A stretch of 64,000 nucleotides of DNA from Gammaproteobacteria bacterium (GTDB lineage Bacteria > Pseudomonadota > Gammaproteobacteria > Pseudomonadales > Azotimanducaceae), in assembly GCA_026705345.1 (NCBI GenBank), contig JAPPAV010000026.1, forward strand, positions 1-64,000, in the 5' to 3' direction. Made by a program: the position numbers and the translations under genes. The first letter of the stretch is position 1; each line of letters begins with the position of its first letter. Under the pieces are notes generated by a model. It ran no database searches. It was not told where the DNA came from and saw nothing but the letters and a program-made list of their open reading frames with translations. This document shows positions 10,243-19,827 of the stretch, piece by piece.

Positions 10243-10742
10243 ATGATGATCCCCGCCGTGATCGACACGTTGAAGTTCGCCGACCGCCTGAAGAATGCGG
10301 GTTTCCCGCCGCCCCAAGCCGAAGGTCTGGCCCGCGTCCTGGGCGATGAACTCGGCGAGCGCATGGTCACCAAGCGAGACCTCGATGATGCCGTCCAGAC
10401 ATAAACGCGACCATCGGGGTCCTGGATGCCAAGTTCGAGTCCAAGTTCGAGGCCATGGACCAGAAATTCGAGGCCATGGACCAGAAATTCGAGGCCAAGT
10501 TCCTGGCCTTGGAACCGCGGTTCGACGCCATCGACGCAAAGCTGGAGTCGCAGAACCGGGAGTCCTCGACCCGATTCAACGTTCTGTTCGGGGCCATGGC
10601 CTTGGGGTTCACGTTGGTGATCGGGCTCATCGGCTACAGTCTCTTTTCTCCACGCCCCGCCGGATCCGCTTCTCCCGCAGTTGAGCACCGTGTCGCCGAC
10701 GCGACGCCTTGGCCCTCGCGCGGGCTACGGGAACATTCCTAG
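10243..10742 (+). pseudogene. Frameshifted DUF1640-like coiled-coil membrane protein
   Basis: Two overlapping frames together make one protein. The first, from ATG 10243, reads MMIPAVIDTLKFADRLK and ends VTKRDLDDAVQT at 10404. The second, open from 10389 and one base out of phase, carries repeated KFEAMDQ heptads, then a transmembrane segment (LFGAMALGFTLVIGLIGYSLF). The order N-domain, coiled coil, C-terminal membrane anchor matches DUF1640-type proteins. A one-base deletion between 10389 and 10404 would restore the frame. No slippery heptamer is visible, so programmed frameshifting is unlikely. Assembly error is possible. Confidence 0.65.
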
Positions 10743-10825
10743 CCCGGCACGCGAGCCGAGGCGCAGGTCTCGGAAACCCCGCTGGGCGCCGGATCGTCCC
10801 GTCACGTTGACCATCGCCGATGCGT

Positions 10826-10844
10826 GGGTACGCCGAACGTACCC
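10826..10844. terminator. Perfect hairpin between convergent genes
   Basis: GGGTACG and CGTACCC form a perfect 7 bp stem around the five-base loop CCGAA, between the 3' ends of the frameshifted gene and the giant subtilase. No T-tract follows on either strand, so it is at best a weak or factor-dependent bidirectional terminator. Confidence 0.35.
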
Positions 10845-10875
10845 GGTACCCGCCGCGACCGTCGTTTGCGGAACG

Positions 10876-13800
10876 TCAATCCGCTATGAACTCGATTGAC
10901 AGCGAGTAAGGCCCGGTTCGGGTCGAAAAGCCGCGCACCTCGACATAGTGAACGCCCGCCGCGACCTTGATGTCGATCAGGAAGTTCAGCCCCTCGCCGG
11001 AATCGTCGTTGGTCGCCAGCTGCGCGCCCTCGGCATCCAGCACCGTTCCGAGCGTGTCCGTCGGGCCGCTCGAGTGAACGCGGAGCGTGCCTTGGCCCGC
11101 CGCCACGCGGAACACGTCCTTGTCGCCGCTCGACTCCACATTGCCCAGCAGCAGCGCGGGAAGCGTCGCCGCCAGCGTAGCGGAGTCCAGCGCGTCGCCG
11201 TGGTCGTCGCCGTGGTCGGAGAGGTTCTCGAACCAGGCGACCTGGTCGTTTCGCCAGGCAAACGACAGGATGTCGGCGTCGCCGTCGCCGTCCAGATCCG
11301 ACGCGTACACCGACCCGGCTTGCCCGACGTCCGTGGAAACGACGTGCTGCGCCGAGAACTCGCCGCCACCCAGGTTCTCGTACCAGGCGATCTTGTAGTC
11401 CCGTTCGGAGGCCGACAGCACGTCGATGTCGCGGTCGCCGTCCAGGTCCGCGCCGTACACCGAAACGGTGCCATCGGCGTCCGTGGTGATCACGCGCTGC
11501 ACCGAAAACTCGCCGCCGCCCAGATTCTCGTACCAAGCGATCGTGTCGTCTTCGCGGGACGCGGACAGTACGTCGGCGTCGCCATCGCGGTCCAGGTCCG
11601 TCGCGAACACCGAACCGGCGCCGTCCGCATCCGTGGTAATGACGTGCTGTTCCGAAAACCCGCCACCAAGGTTCTCGTACCAGGCGATCTTGTCGTCGCT
11701 AACGGAAGCGGACAGTACGTCGGCGTCGCCGTCGCCGTCGAGGTCCGCCGCGTGAACCGACACGGCGCCATCGGCATCGGTCGTGATGATGCGCTCGGCC
11801 GAGAACTCGCCGTCGCCCAGGTTCTCGTACCAGGCGATCTCGTCGTCGCCGAAAACGGCAGACAGCACATCGCCGTCTCCGTCCCCATCGAGATCGGCCG
11901 CGTGAACGCTGTAGGGAATCCAGCCATCCGTGGCGATCAGGTGCTGCGACGAGAAATTCCCGCCGCCGAGGTTCTCGTGCCAAGCGACCCTGTCGTCATG
12001 GTGAGAGGCGGACAACACGTCCGCGTCCCCGTCCCCGTCCAGATCGGGCGCATGGACCGAAAGGGCACCGTTGGCCGTCGAGATGACGCGCTGAGCCGAG
12101 AACTCCCCGCCGCCGAGGTTCTCGTGCCAGGCGACCTTGTCGGCCCGGTCGTGGGCGGACAGCACGTCGGCGTCCCCGTCGCCGTCCAGATCCGCCGCGC
12201 GCACGGACCGGTCGCCGATGCGTCCGGAGGTGGGAAGGCCGCTGTCGCCCGCATGGATGACGCGCTTCGAAGCAAAGGCGACAACCGGGGCGTCGACCTC
12301 GAACTCGATGACGAGCGTATACGACCCCGTGGCGTCGCCGCCTGCGCCGGACACCTCGACGTAGTGCGTCCCGTCCTCGACAGCGGCCACGATCTCGAAG
12401 TTCGATCCGTCGCGCGAGTCGTCGTCCTGGGCGACCACCTCGCCGCTGGCGTCCGTCAGCTTCCCGACCGTGTCGGTGTCGCCGGTCGTGTACACGGTGA
12501 GCGTGCCTGACTCGTCGAGATCGATGCGGAACACGTCGCGGTCGCCCTGCCGCTCCAGTTCGCCGGGCCCGGACCACGGCAGCGAAGCTACGGACGTGGC
12601 CATCTCCGGGGTGCTGCCGTGGTCGTCCGCGAAGACGAACTCGATGGAGACCGTGTACGGTCCGGTCGCATCGGGCGCGCCGAACACGTCGATGTAGTGA
12701 ACGCCCGCCTCGACTTCGGCCTCGATGAGGAAGTTGCCGGCGCGGTCGTCCGACACCAGAAGATCCCCCTCCTCGTCGAGCAGCCAGCCCTCGGTGTCCG
12801 TGGGGCCGTTCGTGTACACCTTGAGCGTGCCTCTGCCCGTCGCGAAACGGAACATGTCGTTGTCGCCGTCCGACTCCAACACGCCGTGCAGGAACGCCGG
12901 CAGCGCCGTCGCCAGCGTCGCCGATTCCTCGTCGTCCCCGTGGTCGTCGCCGTGGTTGGACAGGTTCTCGTACCAGGCGATCTTGTCGTCACTGTAAGAC
13001 GCCGACAGTACGTCGGCGTCCCCGTCTCCGTCCAGGTCGGCAGTGAATACGGCAAATGCGGCCTCGGCAACGTCCGAAATCACATTCTCGTCGGAGTACG
13101 AGCCATCACCCAGGCTCTCATACCACGCAATCTTGTCGTCGTAGTGAGACGCCGAGAGCACATCACCGTCGCCGTCACCGTCGAGATCGGCCGCGTGGAC
13201 CGAAATAGCGTAATCCGCTGTGGTCGCAATAGCCTTTTGCGTGGAGAACGACCCCGTCCCCTGGTTCTCGTACCAGGCCACCTTGTCGTCGCCCGAGGTC
13301 GCCGAAAGAACATCGGCATCGCCGTCCGAGTCCAGGTCGGCGGCATGTACGGCGCCGTTCCTCAGCGGTATGACGTCGGTTGTGATCACCCGCTGCTGCC
13401 CAAACGAACCGACTCCATCGTTCCGATACCACGCGATCTTCCGTTCGTTGTACGTGACGGCTACGACATCCGCATCGCCGTCTCCATCTAGGTCTGCGGG
13501 AAACACGAACAGGGTTCCTTCCGCGTCCGTGGTAACGATCCGCTGTTCAACGAAGCTGCCTGCTCCGTCGTTGCGGTACCAGACGATACTGTTCGCCGCG
13601 CCCGAGGCGGAAAGCACGTCGGCGTCACCGTCTCCATCCAGGTCGGCAGCGTGCACCTTGGCGTCGCTGGCGTCGTCGGCTATCACACGCTGTTCGGAAA
13701 ACGACCCGGCGCCCAGATTCTCGTACCACGCGATCTTCTCATCATCCTTGGAGGCAGAGACCACATCGGCATCGCCGTCGCCATCCAGATCGACGGCATG

Positions 13801-16800
13801 CACCCACTGTGCGCCGTCAGCTTCGGTGGTGACGACCCGTTGCAGTGAGAACTCCTTGTCACCCAAGTTCTCGTGCCAAGCAATCTTGTCGTCCAAATGA
13901 GAGGCCGTGAGAACATCGACGTCGCCATCACCGTCGAGATCCGCAGCGAATACGGCATTGGCACCGTCCGCGTCGGTCGCGATGGCCCGCTGCGCAGTGA
14001 ATCCGACGCCACCTTCGTCGGCCACGAAGTCAACGGACAACGTATAGGATCCCGTCGCCGTCCCGTCGGCACCGGATACTTCGACGTAGTACGTGCCCGC
14101 CTTCACGTAAGCCTTCATCTCGAAGTTCGGCGCAACGCCCGAGTCGTCGTCCTCGGCCAGCAAGTCGCCGTCGGTGTTCGTCAATCTGCCGTAGGTGTCG
14201 GTATCGCCCTTCGTGTAGACCATGAGCGTGCCTGGGCGGTCGACCTCGATGCGGAACATGTCGCGGTCGCCCGCCCAATCAAGTTCGCCTTCGCCGGACC
14301 CGGGCAGGGACGCCAAGGACGTGGCCGTCTGCTGGGAATCTCCGTGGTCGTCCGGGACGGTGTTGCCGACCCGCTCGAACACCGTAATGCCCCGGTCAGG
14401 CGTGCTCGCGTAGGCGTGGCGGCCGTCGGGGCTCGCGGCGTATCCCGTTCGGAAGTTCCAGCGTCCGAAATCGGGCACGACATCGTTGAAACGGTTGGCG
14501 CGCCAGTCCGCCACCAAGTCGGTGACAGCCAGTTTCCCGTCGCGCCATGCCAGCGCATAGGCGTCGCCATTGGTGCAGAGAACATCGGCGGCGGGCCGCG
14601 CAGCGCGCGCCGTCGCGAAGCGACAAACTGGGGTATTCCAGGAGTTCTGCTGCGGCAAATCGACCGTGCCGAGCAACGCCGGCCGAGCAGGATCCTCCAC
14701 GTCCACGACGGCGGATCCCCCTGCCCCCCACGTGAACACGCGGCCATCGTCGTCAGTGACCGCAATGCCCTCATGGGCGTGGGGAAGTCCCAACGAGGCG
14801 ACCTCGGTGAGTTCGCCGGTTTCACCGCTTTCGAACACCGTGAGGATGCCGCCCCGCACGGCGTATACGTGCCCACCCCCGTTCGAGACGGCAACGGCGT
14901 CGTTGCGCGAACTCAGCTGAACGGGGGCCAACGTACCGTCCTCTCCGATCGAGAAGACGCTGACCTCGTGGTAACGGCTCACGAAATAGAGGAACGACCC
15001 CATCGGATGGGCGAGGACGGTCGTGTAGCTCTTGTCGACATGGAGACCGGGGGAGCCTGCGGCAACTGAGACCTCCCCGACATCTTCGAGGTCCAGAACA
15101 TCGTCGTCCGTCGGCACGTAGGATCTGACCGACGCGTCGCCGTGGCCGTGGAAGACCAGAAGTCGATTGCGCGGCGCGTCCCAGAGCAGCCGTGGATGGG
15201 ATTCACCACGAACGAGATCGACGAAGTTCAACGAGCCATCGTCGCCATTGCGGTCGAACACCGCCACGCCATTGTTCGTGCCGGCGTAGAGCGCTCGACC
15301 GGACCCGTCCAACGCTATCGAACGAAAATTCGAGGCTGCAAATGTCCGCCCGTCGTGATCCACGTATTCGTAGCGATCAGCCGTCCGCCCGAGGTAGCGC
15401 AGCCACACGGGCGGTTCGCTGTCTTCCCAATTAAGCGTGAACTCTCCGCCCTCGTCATCGCCGCGGGTTCCGACGCGGATGGCGAACCGTTCGCCCGCGT
15501 CCTCGGCGTGCACGTACACCTCGATGCCCACGGCGGCACCGCGCTCGCTGGATGCGACCATCTCGAGGCTGCCGGGCAGGTCGACCGGATCGTCGGCGTA
15601 CGCGGCGAGCGTGAACGGCGACGAAATCTCGTCGATCCAGAACCTGTACCAACCGGCCTCTGGGGCCTCGAACGACCACCACAGCGACGAGTGACCCACG
15701 TCGTAGGAACGCTCGCCCGTCTCGATCGTCGCGAAGCGGTTGGACGCCCGCACGGTCCCCGTAGCGGCCACGATGGGCGCCGCGCTGGACCATGCGTCGT
15801 TCGAGGGCGTCGGGCCCCAGACCACGTTTCCGCCGAAAGTGCCGCGTAGCGTGAACACGTAGTCACCCGCTACCGCAGCGGCAAACCGGTAGGCTTCGCC
15901 GGCGTCCGCATCGACCGCGAACCCGCCGGTCGGGCCGCTGGTCGAGCCAACCGGAACCAGAACATCCAGCGCGCCTCCCTTGAATGCCGTCAGGCGGATA
16001 TAGTTCGACTCGAACAACCGCCATGTGTACTCGCCGCTCGCCGGTGCCGTCCACGAGTACCACGCGGTGCGCTCGCCGGACTCGGCGGGCTCCCCCGGTT
16101 CGACGGTAAGGCGACTCCGCACATACACCCACCCGCTGGACGACTCCTCGTCCGGAAGTGACGACGCGTTTTCCAGGAGATCGTCAAATGATCGATGGTC
16201 TTCCAACACCGACCACGACAGTTCGAATTCCACCCCTGCCGAGTCGGCGTTTTGTGAGGCAACCGCGATGCGGTAGACATTGCCCTCCTTCGCGGGAAAG
16301 CGCAGGTTCCCCTCCGGGAAGCCGGAGACCAGCCGCACGTCGCCCACAGACTCTGCGTCTTCAAACGCGAGCACTTTCAAATGTGCGGCACTCGAACCGA
16401 ACTCGTACCAACCGTCGTTCGGCGCCGTCCACTCGTACCAGACCGTCGCCGCGAGCGGTCCGAACTGCTCGCCCGCCTCCAGCGTCGCGCCCGCGTTCGT
16501 GCCCTCGACCTGGCCCTCCACACCTTGCAGGGGGACGGCGGCGGTGAAGGCGTCGTTCTCGGGCGCGCCACCCTCGCGGAAGCTCAGCCTGAATGGCACG
16601 GCACGGGCCCGTCCGGCGATCCGGACGAAATAATCGCTGCCCTGCTCGGCAAGGAACGACGCACCCCACGGGGCCGAGGCAACCGGCTGTCCGCCCGCGA
16701 TGGTGCTGCCCTGGTACACGTCCACCCGCGTCTCGAAGGCCTCGTACAACTCGCGGTCGGGGTAGGGCGCGTAGCTGAACGCCTCCGTCGGCGCGAGTGA

Positions 16801-19650
16801 GAAATGGACCGCACCGTCGTCCTTGGCCGTCCATCGGTACCACACCGATGCCGCAGGCCGCTCCGTGCCGTCCTCGAACGCCGGCTCGCCGGACTCGGTC
16901 GTGGCCGTCAGCAGGTCGCCTTCAACCGGGCCTTCCAAGTCGACCGCCTTCACGAAGTCGTCGTTGGGCGGCGCAGCGAACTCCACGTCCTCCGCTTCCT
17001 CCGCGAACACGACCGCCGTGTCCCCCTTGGCGTTCCAGCCGGTAACCGTGAAGTGCATCCGCGCCTCCGCGTCCGCCCCCAAGCCGCGGAAACGCACCGT
17101 CCGCGGCTCGCCCGGCCGGATCTCGCCGAGCAGGACGAAGTCGCCGGGGCCAACGGTCCGGAAGGCCGGGGCGTCGTCCTGCACCTCCTGGTAGGTTCCA
17201 TTCGGGTGGCACGGGGCTCCTTCCGCCGTGCGGCAGTCCATCACTAGGCGCGTGCCCGCCGCCACGTAGCCGTCGGTGGATACGGTGAGTTCCACATCGC
17301 CGTTCGGGCCCAGCGTGTCGCTCGCGGCGACGATGGAGAGCTGCGGCGTCGCGGGGCCGCGGATGATCGTATAGGCCAATGCCGCGCGAGGCTTCTCGCC
17401 ATGGATCCGCTCGGCCTCCACGCGCGCCCGCCAGCGCCCGCTCTGCGGGTTGCGGACGATCACCCATTCCACGTTGTCGCGTCGGGACCGCGAACCGAGG
17501 TCGGCGTCAAGACGCGGCAAGGGTCGTTCCAGCCAGAGGTCCAGATCGTTCAGCACGGTGTTGGCGATCACGTCCGCCGGCGGCTCGTCCCAGGTCAGCA
17601 CGACGTCGAGGCGGCTCGCGTCCGCCGGCACGTCGATCACGTGCTCGCTGGTCTCGCCGGCCTCGAGAAGGATGCCGTGCCAGCCGCCCGACTCCCAGCC
17701 GTCGTCCTCGGGCCGGTCGAACACGCTCGTCGTACCCGAGACCTTGCCGAGACCGAAGCGGGCGTGCAACGCGCCGGGCCCGTTCGTGTTGTCGGACGGA
17801 AAGGCGTCCTCGGCGTCCAGCCAGGCGTCCGGCTTGACCGCGCTCGCCATCAGATGCGCTCTCGCCAGCGCCGCGTTGCCAACGAGATCCGGCTGGGCGT
17901 CCATGGTGAGCGCCGCGACGCCGGCGACCGACGGCGACGACATGCTGGTGCCGTTGAACCGCACGTAACCGCCTCGGCTGCCATCACCCCGGGCCGAATG
18001 GACGTGCACGCCGGTGCCCACCACCAGCGGCGCGAGGCGTCCGTCGGCGGTGGGGCCGTGGCTGCTGAAGCTCGCCAGTTCGCCGCTGTCCCACGCCGCC
18101 CCCACGGGCAACGAGTTCTTCGCGGCACCGTAGTTCGAAAACCCGTGGACGCCGGCGTTCGAATTCGCTACGACGTAGAGCTGGCCCGTGTCGTAGACAA
18201 CCGCGTCGAGCTTGCGCGCCGCCGCATCGCGACCCTCGAACGTCAACGATCTGGCCGACAGGCTCATATTCACGATGGGCGGGGCGACCGCGTCGTCGGC
18301 CCAGCCGGCGGCGGCGCAAGCCGACGCCTCGGTCAGGAAGTCCATGCCGGCGAAGATCCAAGAGCTAGCGCCATATCCCTCGCTGTGCAGGACCTTTGCG
18401 AAGCGGATGTGGGGCACTAGCGGCGCCATGCCCGCGTAGCGCCGCTCGGCTGCCCCGTTGCCCGCGATGGTGGTTGTGACGTGGGTACCGTGAAGGCCGG
18501 CGTCCACCCACAGGTCCTGCTCCTCCTCCGTCGAGGAAACGAAGTTCGCGCCGCAGACGCTCAAACGGCTCGACTCGACGTCCAGGTGGTTGATGTTCAG
18601 GCCCGTATCCATGACGCCGACGGCGACGCCCTGCCCGGCCGTGCCGGCGAACCCCCCGGCGTCCGTGTACGTCCAGTACGCGTTGGCACCCATCGCTGGC
18701 ACCGCCGTGTCGTTCGCCGCCTCAACGATGCCCACGGGCTCCACGTACGCCACGAAGTCCGCCGCCACCAAGGCTTCGAGGTGGCCGTACTCGACGTTGG
18801 CAACGTAGGACCGAGTGTGGGCGTCGTACACGCCTACCACGACGCCCAGGCCTTCGAGCGCCGCCCGCCACCGACCGTCGTTGTCGCCCGCCGCTGCAAG
18901 CGTAACGAATACCGGCACGATCTCGTGGGCCGGCTTGCCACGCGCCTCCTCGGCGAACGACGCCGGCAGCTTGGCCGACGACGGCTGCGCCCCTAGGCCG
19001 TCTAGGGTGGGGAGGGCCGCAACTATCTGAAGCCGGTCGGGATCGCTCGGCAGCCTGGCCCGGAGGAGGTCTCCCGCCTGCCCCTCGACGACGACGCCCA
19101 GCGTAGCCAGTTCCGCCTCGGCGTCCTCGAGGCGCACATCCGGGCCGAGCCGAACCCAGCCGAACGACCAGTCCCGGTCCGCCGCCTCGGCATTGGCCGC
19201 GACCGCTGCCAGAGAATCCGGCGACGAGAGCCAGGCAGGGGCATGCGAACGCGGCTCCTCGTCGCGCGCGACCTCCGAGTGTGTCGGGGGTCCGGCCCGC
19301 TCGAACGTGGCGTAGGCGTAGCCCTTGGGAGCGTGGGGACGTTCGACTGTGCCAGTCTGCGGGTCAGCCCGGGTCGGAGAGGAATCCCGCGGCGGCGGTG
19401 CCTGGACCGTCGGCGGAGTTCGACCGCCGCGACTCTGCGCGTTGATCGCGGCCACCAACTCCTCGACGATTTCCCGGCGCTGAGACTCCGCAGTCGGCGT
19501 GTCCTCCGGCGACGATTCAGGTTCCGCCGGATCGGACGAAACGACCCAATGGATCCCGACCGCAGCGAACAACGCGAACAGACATCCCGCCACCACAACA
19601 CGACCGTAACGAAGCTCCGTAGGCGCCGATGCGGCGGTCGATCCGTTCAT
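10876..19650 (-). CDS. Giant secreted subtilase (S8) with PPC-like domains and two seven-repeat FG-GAP/VCBS propellers
   Basis: A 2924-residue protein. Residues 17-37 form a signal anchor. The S8 domain (about 335-640) has D348 in GVMDTG, H387 in GLHGTH, N496 in VANSNAG and S569 in NGTSMSSP, so it should be active. Four beta-rich repeats with a W-Y-x-W-T-A core follow (about 895-1407), then a probable propeller-like region (1415-1760), a PPC-type domain, seven FG-GAP repeats (about 1880-2230), two PPC-type domains, seven more FG-GAP repeats (about 2450-2812) and a final PPC-type domain. Each FG-GAP unit carries an Asp-rich calcium loop (DLDGDGDAD). AGGGG precedes the ATG. It probably degrades or binds protein at the cell surface or outside. 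Confidence 0.93.
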   Translation of the reverse strand: MNGSTAASAPTELRYGRVVVAGCLFALFAAVGIHWVVSSDPAEPESSPEDTPTAESQRREIVEELVAAINAQSRGGRTPPTVQAPPPRDSSPTRADPQTGTVERPHAPKGYAYATFERAGPPTHSEVARDEEPRSHAPAWLSSPDSLAAVAANAEAADRDWSFGWVRLGPDVRLEDAEAELATLGVVVEGQAGDLLRARLPSDPDRLQIVAALPTLDGLGAQPSSAKLPASFAEEARGKPAHEIVPVFVTLAAAGDNDGRWRAALEGLGVVVGVYDAHTRSYVANVEYGHLEALVAADFVAYVEPVGIVEAANDTAVPAMGANAYWTYTDAGGFAGTAGQGVAVGVMDTGLNINHLDVESSRLSVCGANFVSSTEEEQDLWVDAGLHGTHVTTTIAGNGAAERRYAGMAPLVPHIRFAKVLHSEGYGASSWIFAGMDFLTEASACAAAGWADDAVAPPIVNMSLSARSLTFEGRDAAARKLDAVVYDTGQLYVVANSNAGVHGFSNYGAAKNSLPVGAAWDSGELASFSSHGPTADGRLAPLVVGTGVHVHSARGDGSRGGYVRFNGTSMSSPSVAGVAALTMDAQPDLVGNAALARAHLMASAVKPDAWLDAEDAFPSDNTNGPGALHARFGLGKVSGTTSVFDRPEDDGWESGGWHGILLEAGETSEHVIDVPADASRLDVVLTWDEPPADVIANTVLNDLDLWLERPLPRLDADLGSRSRRDNVEWVIVRNPQSGRWRARVEAERIHGEKPRAALAYTIIRGPATPQLSIVAASDTLGPNGDVELTVSTDGYVAAGTRLVMDCRTAEGAPCHPNGTYQEVQDDAPAFRTVGPGDFVLLGEIRPGEPRTVRFRGLGADAEARMHFTVTGWNAKGDTAVVFAEEAEDVEFAAPPNDDFVKAVDLEGPVEGDLLTATTESGEPAFEDGTERPAASVWYRWTAKDDGAVHFSLAPTEAFSYAPYPDRELYEAFETRVDVYQGSTIAGGQPVASAPWGASFLAEQGSDYFVRIAGRARAVPFRLSFREGGAPENDAFTAAVPLQGVEGQVEGTNAGATLEAGEQFGPLAATVWYEWTAPNDGWYEFGSSAAHLKVLAFEDAESVGDVRLVSGFPEGNLRFPAKEGNVYRIAVASQNADSAGVEFELSWSVLEDHRSFDDLLENASSLPDEESSSGWVYVRSRLTVEPGEPAESGERTAWYSWTAPASGEYTWRLFESNYIRLTAFKGGALDVLVPVGSTSGPTGGFAVDADAGEAYRFAAAVAGDYVFTLRGTFGGNVVWGPTPSNDAWSSAAPIVAATGTVRASNRFATIETGERSYDVGHSSLWWSFEAPEAGWYRFWIDEISSPFTLAAYADDPVDLPGSLEMVASSERGAAVGIEVYVHAEDAGERFAIRVGTRGDDEGGEFTLNWEDSEPPVWLRYLGRTADRYEYVDHDGRTFAASNFRSIALDGSGRALYAGTNNGVAVFDRNGDDGSLNFVDLVRGESHPRLLWDAPRNRLLVFHGHGDASVRSYVPTDDDVLDLEDVGEVSVAAGSPGLHVDKSYTTVLAHPMGSFLYFVSRYHEVSVFSIGEDGTLAPVQLSSRNDAVAVSNGGGHVYAVRGGILTVFESGETGELTEVASLGLPHAHEGIAVTDDDGRVFTWGAGGSAVVDVEDPARPALLGTVDLPQQNSWNTPVCRFATARAARPAADVLCTNGDAYALAWRDGKLAVTDLVADWRANRFNDVVPDFGRWNFRTGYAASPDGRHAYASTPDRGITVFERVGNTVPDDHGDSQQTATSLASLPGSGEGELDWAGDRDMFRIEVDRPGTLMVYTKGDTDTYGRLTNTDGDLLAEDDDSGVAPNFEMKAYVKAGTYYVEVSGADGTATGSYTLSVDFVADEGGVGFTAQRAIATDADGANAVFAADLDGDGDVDVLTASHLDDKIAWHENLGDKEFSLQRVVTTEADGAQWVHAVDLDGDGDADVVSASKDDEKIAWYENLGAGSFSEQRVIADDASDAKVHAADLDGDGDADVLSASGAANSIVWYRNDGAGSFVEQRIVTTDAEGTLFVFPADLDGDGDADVVAVTYNERKIAWYRNDGVGSFGQQRVITTDVIPLRNGAVHAADLDSDGDADVLSATSGDDKVAWYENQGTGSFSTQKAIATTADYAISVHAADLDGDGDGDVLSASHYDDKIAWYESLGDGSYSDENVISDVAEAAFAVFTADLDGDGDADVLSASYSDDKIAWYENLSNHGDDHGDDEESATLATALPAFLHGVLESDGDNDMFRFATGRGTLKVYTNGPTDTEGWLLDEEGDLLVSDDRAGNFLIEAEVEAGVHYIDVFGAPDATGPYTVSIEFVFADDHGSTPEMATSVASLPWSGPGELERQGDRDVFRIDLDESGTLTVYTTGDTDTVGKLTDASGEVVAQDDDSRDGSNFEIVAAVEDGTHYVEVSGAGGDATGSYTLVIEFEVDAPVVAFASKRVIHAGDSGLPTSGRIGDRSVRAADLDGDGDADVLSAHDRADKVAWHENLGGGEFSAQRVISTANGALSVHAPDLDGDGDADVLSASHHDDRVAWHENLGGGNFSSQHLIATDGWIPYSVHAADLDGDGDGDVLSAVFGDDEIAWYENLGDGEFSAERIITTDADGAVSVHAADLDGDGDADVLSASVSDDKIAWYENLGGGFSEQHVITTDADGAGSVFATDLDRDGDADVLSASREDDTIAWYENLGGGEFSVQRVITTDADGTVSVYGADLDGDRDIDVLSASERDYKIAWYENLGGGEFSAQHVVSTDVGQAGSVYASDLDGDGDADILSFAWRNDQVAWFENLSDHGDDHGDALDSATLAATLPALLLGNVESSGDKDVFRVAAGQGTLRVHSSGPTDTLGTVLDAEGAQLATNDDSGEGLNFLIDIKVAAGVHYVEVRGFSTRTGPYSLSIEFIAD

Positions 19651-19747
19651 TCTTGCCCCTAGCTAGCCCCTGTGTTGCGACGTGTCACCGTGTTCCCAGC
19701 AAGACACCGCGATGTGGAAGCACAACACGGGGCGGAGCTAGGCGTCC

Positions 19748-19763
19748 CTATCAGAATTGATAG
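19748..19763. promoter_or_regulatory. Lux-box-like 16 bp palindrome upstream of the giant subtilase
   Basis: CTATCAGAATTGATAG is a perfect inverted repeat with arms CTATCA/TGATAG and a four-base spacer. It has the CT-N12-AG form of binding sites used by LuxR-type quorum regulators. It lies 98 bases upstream of the subtilase start and 64 bases after the stop of the LuxR-type gene. The match in form is seen; binding by any particular protein is inferred. Confidence 0.55.
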
Positions 19764-19827
19764 TTTTCACGAGACACGACGACCAGGGTTTCCCCGTGGC
19801 CCGCCTCGCTGGTTGAAACGCCCGCCG

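Noticed and set aside
10389-10404. Programmed -1 frameshift in the DUF1640-like gene
   Set aside because: No slippery heptamer or downstream pseudoknot is visible; a deletion or assembly error is simpler.
10948-12510. A 520-residue plus-strand ORF with repeated valine-rich units
   Set aside because: It is the mirror of the FG-GAP repeats of the subtilase on the other strand; the repetition comes from the Asp-rich repeats.
10876-14040. Possible CRISPR or other direct-repeat array
   Set aside because: The repeated DNA encodes the FG-GAP calcium repeats in a single open frame with degenerate third positions; there are no constant repeats with unique spacers.
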